NCBI GenBank assembly: GCA_030549495.1
Contig: JAUIRK010000953.1
Span: 1,516,001 to 1,580,000 of the forward strand
Length of the DNA: 64,000 nt
Direction of reading: 5' to 3'
DNA from: Nectonema munidae
Taxonomy: Eukaryota; Nematomorpha; Nectonematoida; Nectonematidae
The translations under genes were made by a program, and so were the position numbers. Positions 61,030 through 64,000 of this stretch are shown piece by piece; within the stretch, counting starts at the first letter, position 1; each line of letters starts with the position of its first letter. Below the pieces are notes generated by a model that saw only the letters and a program-made list of their open reading frames with translations, was not told the origin of the DNA and ran no database searches.

Positions 61030-61265
61030 ACTCACCACACATATATTCAAACCCAAAGCTAAACAATGTGAAAACTGCCTCAAATACGGACATAACTTAC
61101 AAAAATGCAATTCAACTTTACCAAATTGCTCACATTGCGGCCATTCTATCAGCTACTGCATACATGCCCTAGTCACCTAAAAACTTTCTTGCTTCAACTG
61201 TTACCTTCCTCACTCTGCAACATTTCTCAGTGCACTCACAACATTAATCATCAAAACCACATAAA
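61030..61265 (+). pseudogene. LINE ORF1 zinc-knuckle segment
   Basis: In the frame after the break: CENCLKYGHNLQKC is an exact C-x2-C-x4-H-x4-C knuckle; NCSHCGHSISYC is a second, altered knuckle; after an in-frame stop SCFNCYLPHSATF resembles the third (C-x2-C-x3-H). Three knuckles in a row are usual in I/Jockey/R1 ORF1. Confidence 0.7.
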
Positions 61266-61298
61266 CTCAATTCATAAGTACACTGTATCTAACTTCAC

Positions 61299-62039
61299 AT
61301 GCTAAACTTTCCCCACATTAACCTCAACCATTCAAGAAACGCATGGTTCAACCTCTACAATATACTAACTTCATATAAGTATGATATCATTTCCATAAAC
61401 GAGCTATATCTAGATATTCCTCAATATACATGCAACTACACCCTTCTACATGTTCCCCCACAAAACGAATACTCTGCCTGTATTCTAATCAAGTCCTCAA
61501 TTCACAACACGCCTTCATATCAACACTCTGAATCCAATTACATATTTACTCTCATTCATACTAAGTCACTACCTCTTTTATTCTGCTCACTTTACTCCCC
61601 ACTGTCTTCTAATCTTCTATTATCAGAGAAGTTTATCAATAACTTTCACGTAATTACATCTATTTTACATGTAAATAAGCAAGTCATCATATCAGCCGAT
61701 TTAAATGCTAGATCCTTTCTATGGGATACCAAATCAAACTATCGCGGGACGCAAGCTGAAAATTTTATCGCCTCAAATGACCTTATTCTTGCTGATAACA
61801 GCAAAGATCCTACTTTTATTAAGCTAAATCAAAACAAACTATACAAATCACACATTGACCTCACAATAACCTCATTCACTCAATCAACCTCATCCATAAC
61901 TGGCAGATATCAGACACTCCTTCCGCATCAGATCACTGTTACATTACTTTCCAATTTCATCTGCAGCCAACTCATTCAAAACATAGAAATAATCTTCCAA
62001 ACACTCAAATTTTTTGGACATCATACCTTCATAAACTAG
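61299..62039 (+). CDS. LINE endonuclease domain
   Basis: A 246-codon open frame with apurinic-type endonuclease motifs: INLNHSRNA (N motif), IISINELYL (catalytic Glu), LFCSLYSP, SADLNARSFLWD (D-x-N), and KSHIDLTITS. The final SDH motif is present but in the next frame (SASDHCYITF near 61930), so one shift separates it. The nuclease would nick target DNA to prime reverse transcription. The ATG is not necessarily the true ORF2 start. Confidence 0.75.
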   Translation: MLNFPHINLNHSRNAWFNLYNILTSYKYDIISINELYLDIPQYTCNYTLLHVPPQNEYSACILIKSSIHNTPSYQHSESNYIFTLIHTKSLPLLFCSLYSPLSSNLLLSEKFINNFHVITSILHVNKQVIISADLNARSFLWDTKSNYRGTQAENFIASNDLILADNSKDPTFIKLNQNKLYKSHIDLTITSFTQSTSSITGRYQTLLPHQITVTLLSNFICSQLIQNIEIIFQTLKFFGHHTFIN

Positions 62040-62375
62040 AACTCAATTTAAACAACACCACCTTTGACACCAACTCAATCCTAAATATTGAAGCATCCGC
62101 AACATTCATCAACAAAACCATATCATCATGCATTCAAGCATCCACCCCTAACCACCCAGAACACAAACGACATAACACATACTATTGGAACTCCCAACTC
62201 ACACATCTCAAAAAGCAACTACGCAGCGACAAAATCTTTAAGATAATCACATTCAACCGCATCCATTGTATCATACTTCAATCTTAAGCGAAAATATAAA
62301 CATGAAATCAGTCAAGCCAAAAGAAAATCATGGACCAAATTTTGTAGCCAAACACCCTCTAACCCATGGAACTTA

Positions 62376-63504
62376 TTGAACAAAACCAGAAATACAAAGC
62401 TAAACGCCTCTTTACCTCACCACTTACTTCCCAACTCAAACACAAACACACACATCAACCCTCACTTCCTTAACATACTATTTCTATCCGACAATGAAAA
62501 CTCAGACAACCCCTTGAACACTATTATTAGGCAAAAGGTTCATCATAAACTCTCACACAACTCACCAATACCTTTTCAGCCCAATACCAAATCTGAACTT
62601 GATCGTACAGTTCACGATATGAAATTAAAATCCTTTCAAAGTCTAGACCTCATCTCTCCCAAGCACATCAAAAAATCGTACCATATCTTACAACCTCACT
62701 CATCAATATTTACAATGCATATTTAAAATTTAGCTTTTTTCCAAACATTTTGAAAATTAGCAAGCTAGTGCTAATCCCTAAACCCAACAGAAACATAAAC
62801 GAAATTAAAAACTGGCGCCCCATCTCGATTTTACCGTCTCTTGGCAAAGTACTAGAACGAATTTTACGAAAAAGATTACTACACCACATTTGCAGAAACA
62901 ATCTCATTCATCCCAATCAATTTGCCTATCACCCCAACAAAAATAAGGCCCTCTCATGCCTAACTCTCTTTTTGGAAAACGCACTATACCATTGCAAAAT
63001 CGCTAAAACAACCTTTTTCGACATTGATAATGCTTTCAACTCCGAATGGCATCCCGCAATTCTATTCAACTTAATGCAAAACAATTACCCTTTATACCTC
63101 AGCAAGTTCATTCAAAGCTATCTCAACAAATGCATACTAACCCTGCATCACAACAACAACACTTACATAAAACAACTCTCGCTTTCTGCCCCCAAGGCGG
63201 CTGCCTCTCAGGCATTTTATGGCTCGTCCTCATTAATGCACTTTTATATCACATTAATTCCAACTCACACTTCGCACAATGCTACGTCGTGCCATCATCT
63301 ACACCATTGACACCAGTAACCCAAATAAAATATCTGGGAGTCATTTTTCAATCAAACCTTAAATTTTCAGCACACATCAAAAACTTACACACTAAACTCA
63401 CACCTATCATTTTCTCTTTCAAGAAAGCCATCTCCTACAAATGGGGACTAACCCATAATTCAATACGGTATCCTCTACTGGGGTTTCTCCCTAAAGCTGC
63501 ATAA
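62376..63504 (+). pseudogene. LINE reverse transcriptase, FADD block missing
   Basis: Segments in three frames: a linker (62376-62726), then LVLIPKPN, NEIKNWRPISILPSLGKVLE, FDIDNAFNSEWH (62750-63180), PQGGCLSGILWLVLINALL (about 63190-63250, another frame) and TQIKYLGVIFQSNLKFSAHI (about 63318-63380). The catalytic FADD block and about 80 codons expected between INALL and KYLGV are absent, an internal deletion. The enzyme is dead. Upstream, PEHKRHNTYYWNSQLTHL (about 62157-62210) is the usual linker between endonuclease and reverse transcriptase. Confidence 0.75.
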
Positions 63505-63884
63505 CACTAGAATCATTCTAAATAAAATTCACCGTACCTGTCTCCTCACAATCACTAACGCGTATCCCACCACGCCTACCTCAAAACATGAACTTCTTAC
63601 ACACACTCTATCAATTCTATACAAACTACACTTAACTCTAGTGAAAACTTTCAAATCCATGCGCCCGTTCACGTTTTCACCACACTCTACTCAACTTCAT
63701 CCCTTATACTCTCATTTTACGAAACCATATATGCCAAGTACATACCAAACCTGGCTCACTATTCCATATCATCTGAAATCCATCCCATCTTCCATTTCAA
63801 CCCTTCAGATGGATTACCCTACACATTAACCATATGCAAACATAAAAACATTGCTACCAAGCTAATCAAAATGCAACGCACTAA

Positions 63885-64000
63885 TCCCCACTTATTATAT
63901 AATATTTTCATCTTTACTGACGGTTCCAAATCATCTCACGATGCTACTGGCACATACGCCTTCTTAATAATCAACTCATTAACCCCCTTTTTCTCCGAAG
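63885..64000 (+). pseudogene. LINE RNase H domain, cut by window end
   Basis: From 63901 the frame reads NIFIFTDGSKSSHDATGTYA and continues to the window end. FTDGSK is the first catalytic block of RNase H in I/R1-type LINEs. Confidence 0.7.

Larger units (their letters stand above)
60440..64000 (+). mobile_element. I/R1-like LINE with RNase H, continues past window end
   Basis: Contains, in order, an ORF1 with zinc knuckles, an apurinic-type endonuclease, reverse transcriptase and the start of an RNase H domain. This order, with three CCHC-like knuckles in ORF1 and RNase H after the reverse transcriptase, fits the I/R1/LOA group. The coding strand is rich in A and C and poor in G, quite unlike the surroundings, which marks the 5' boundary near 60440. 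Several frameshifts and an internal deletion make it non-functional, but it is much better preserved than the LINE just upstream. Confidence 0.85.

Noticed and set aside
1-64000. CRISPR array, operon, prophage or defence system
   Set aside because: The window is eukaryotic; no repeat-spacer arrays or prokaryotic gene organisation are present.

Overview
ORGANISM. This is nuclear DNA of an animal. It is strongly AT-rich and gene-poor, with one gene split by introns from 52 bp to 6.2 kb, and it is full of DNA transposons, SINEs and LINEs. I see no bacterial operons, ribosome binding sites, CRISPR arrays or rRNA genes. The composition, the transposon mix and the style of the malate dehydrogenase protein suggest an arthropod, perhaps a copepod such as a sea louse; that assignment is inference. 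HOST GENE. The only gene I can assemble with confidence is on the minus strand: mitochondrial-type malate dehydrogenase (Mdh2). Seven coding exons between 40457 and 55103 give 311 residues in frame with all catalytic residues. The first exon, with the start codon and presequence, is not identified and probably lies beyond the window. A weaker host candidate is a TATA box plus first exon at 32966-33501 on the plus strand. LAYOUT. 1-23 kb: AT-rich non-coding DNA with minus-strand SINEs, piggyBac-like MITEs, a 24-bp-TIR foldback element between two copies of a local duplication, and a near-perfect 53-bp-arm palindrome. 23.2-25.4 kb: a 5'-truncated LINE, then a broken SAM-domain gene. 26.1-28.9 kb: a dense cluster of piggyBac-like MITEs, one nested inside another, then a SINE, a hAT transposase remnant and a hAT MITE. 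29.1-30.4 kb: a Foldback/MULE-like element whose arms are tandem repeats, flanked by a 9-bp duplication. 30.4-33.5 kb: a GC-richer ORF of unclear origin, a hAT MITE with a perfect 8-bp duplication, and the possible first exon. 40.4-55.1 kb: Mdh2, its introns loaded with hAT elements, one of which carries two piggyBac-like MITEs joined back to back. 57.7-64 kb: a SINE, a MULE-like MITE, an old LINE remnant, and a younger I/R1-like LINE with zinc knuckles, endonuclease, reverse transcriptase and RNase H that runs off the window end. INTERPRETATION. There is no multi-gene system here. The most notable content is a diversified piggyBac-like MITE family (about 13 recognisable copies, three TIR subtypes, shared GCAGACGA internal repeats, nested and abutting insertions) and the Foldback-like element with tandem-repeat arms.
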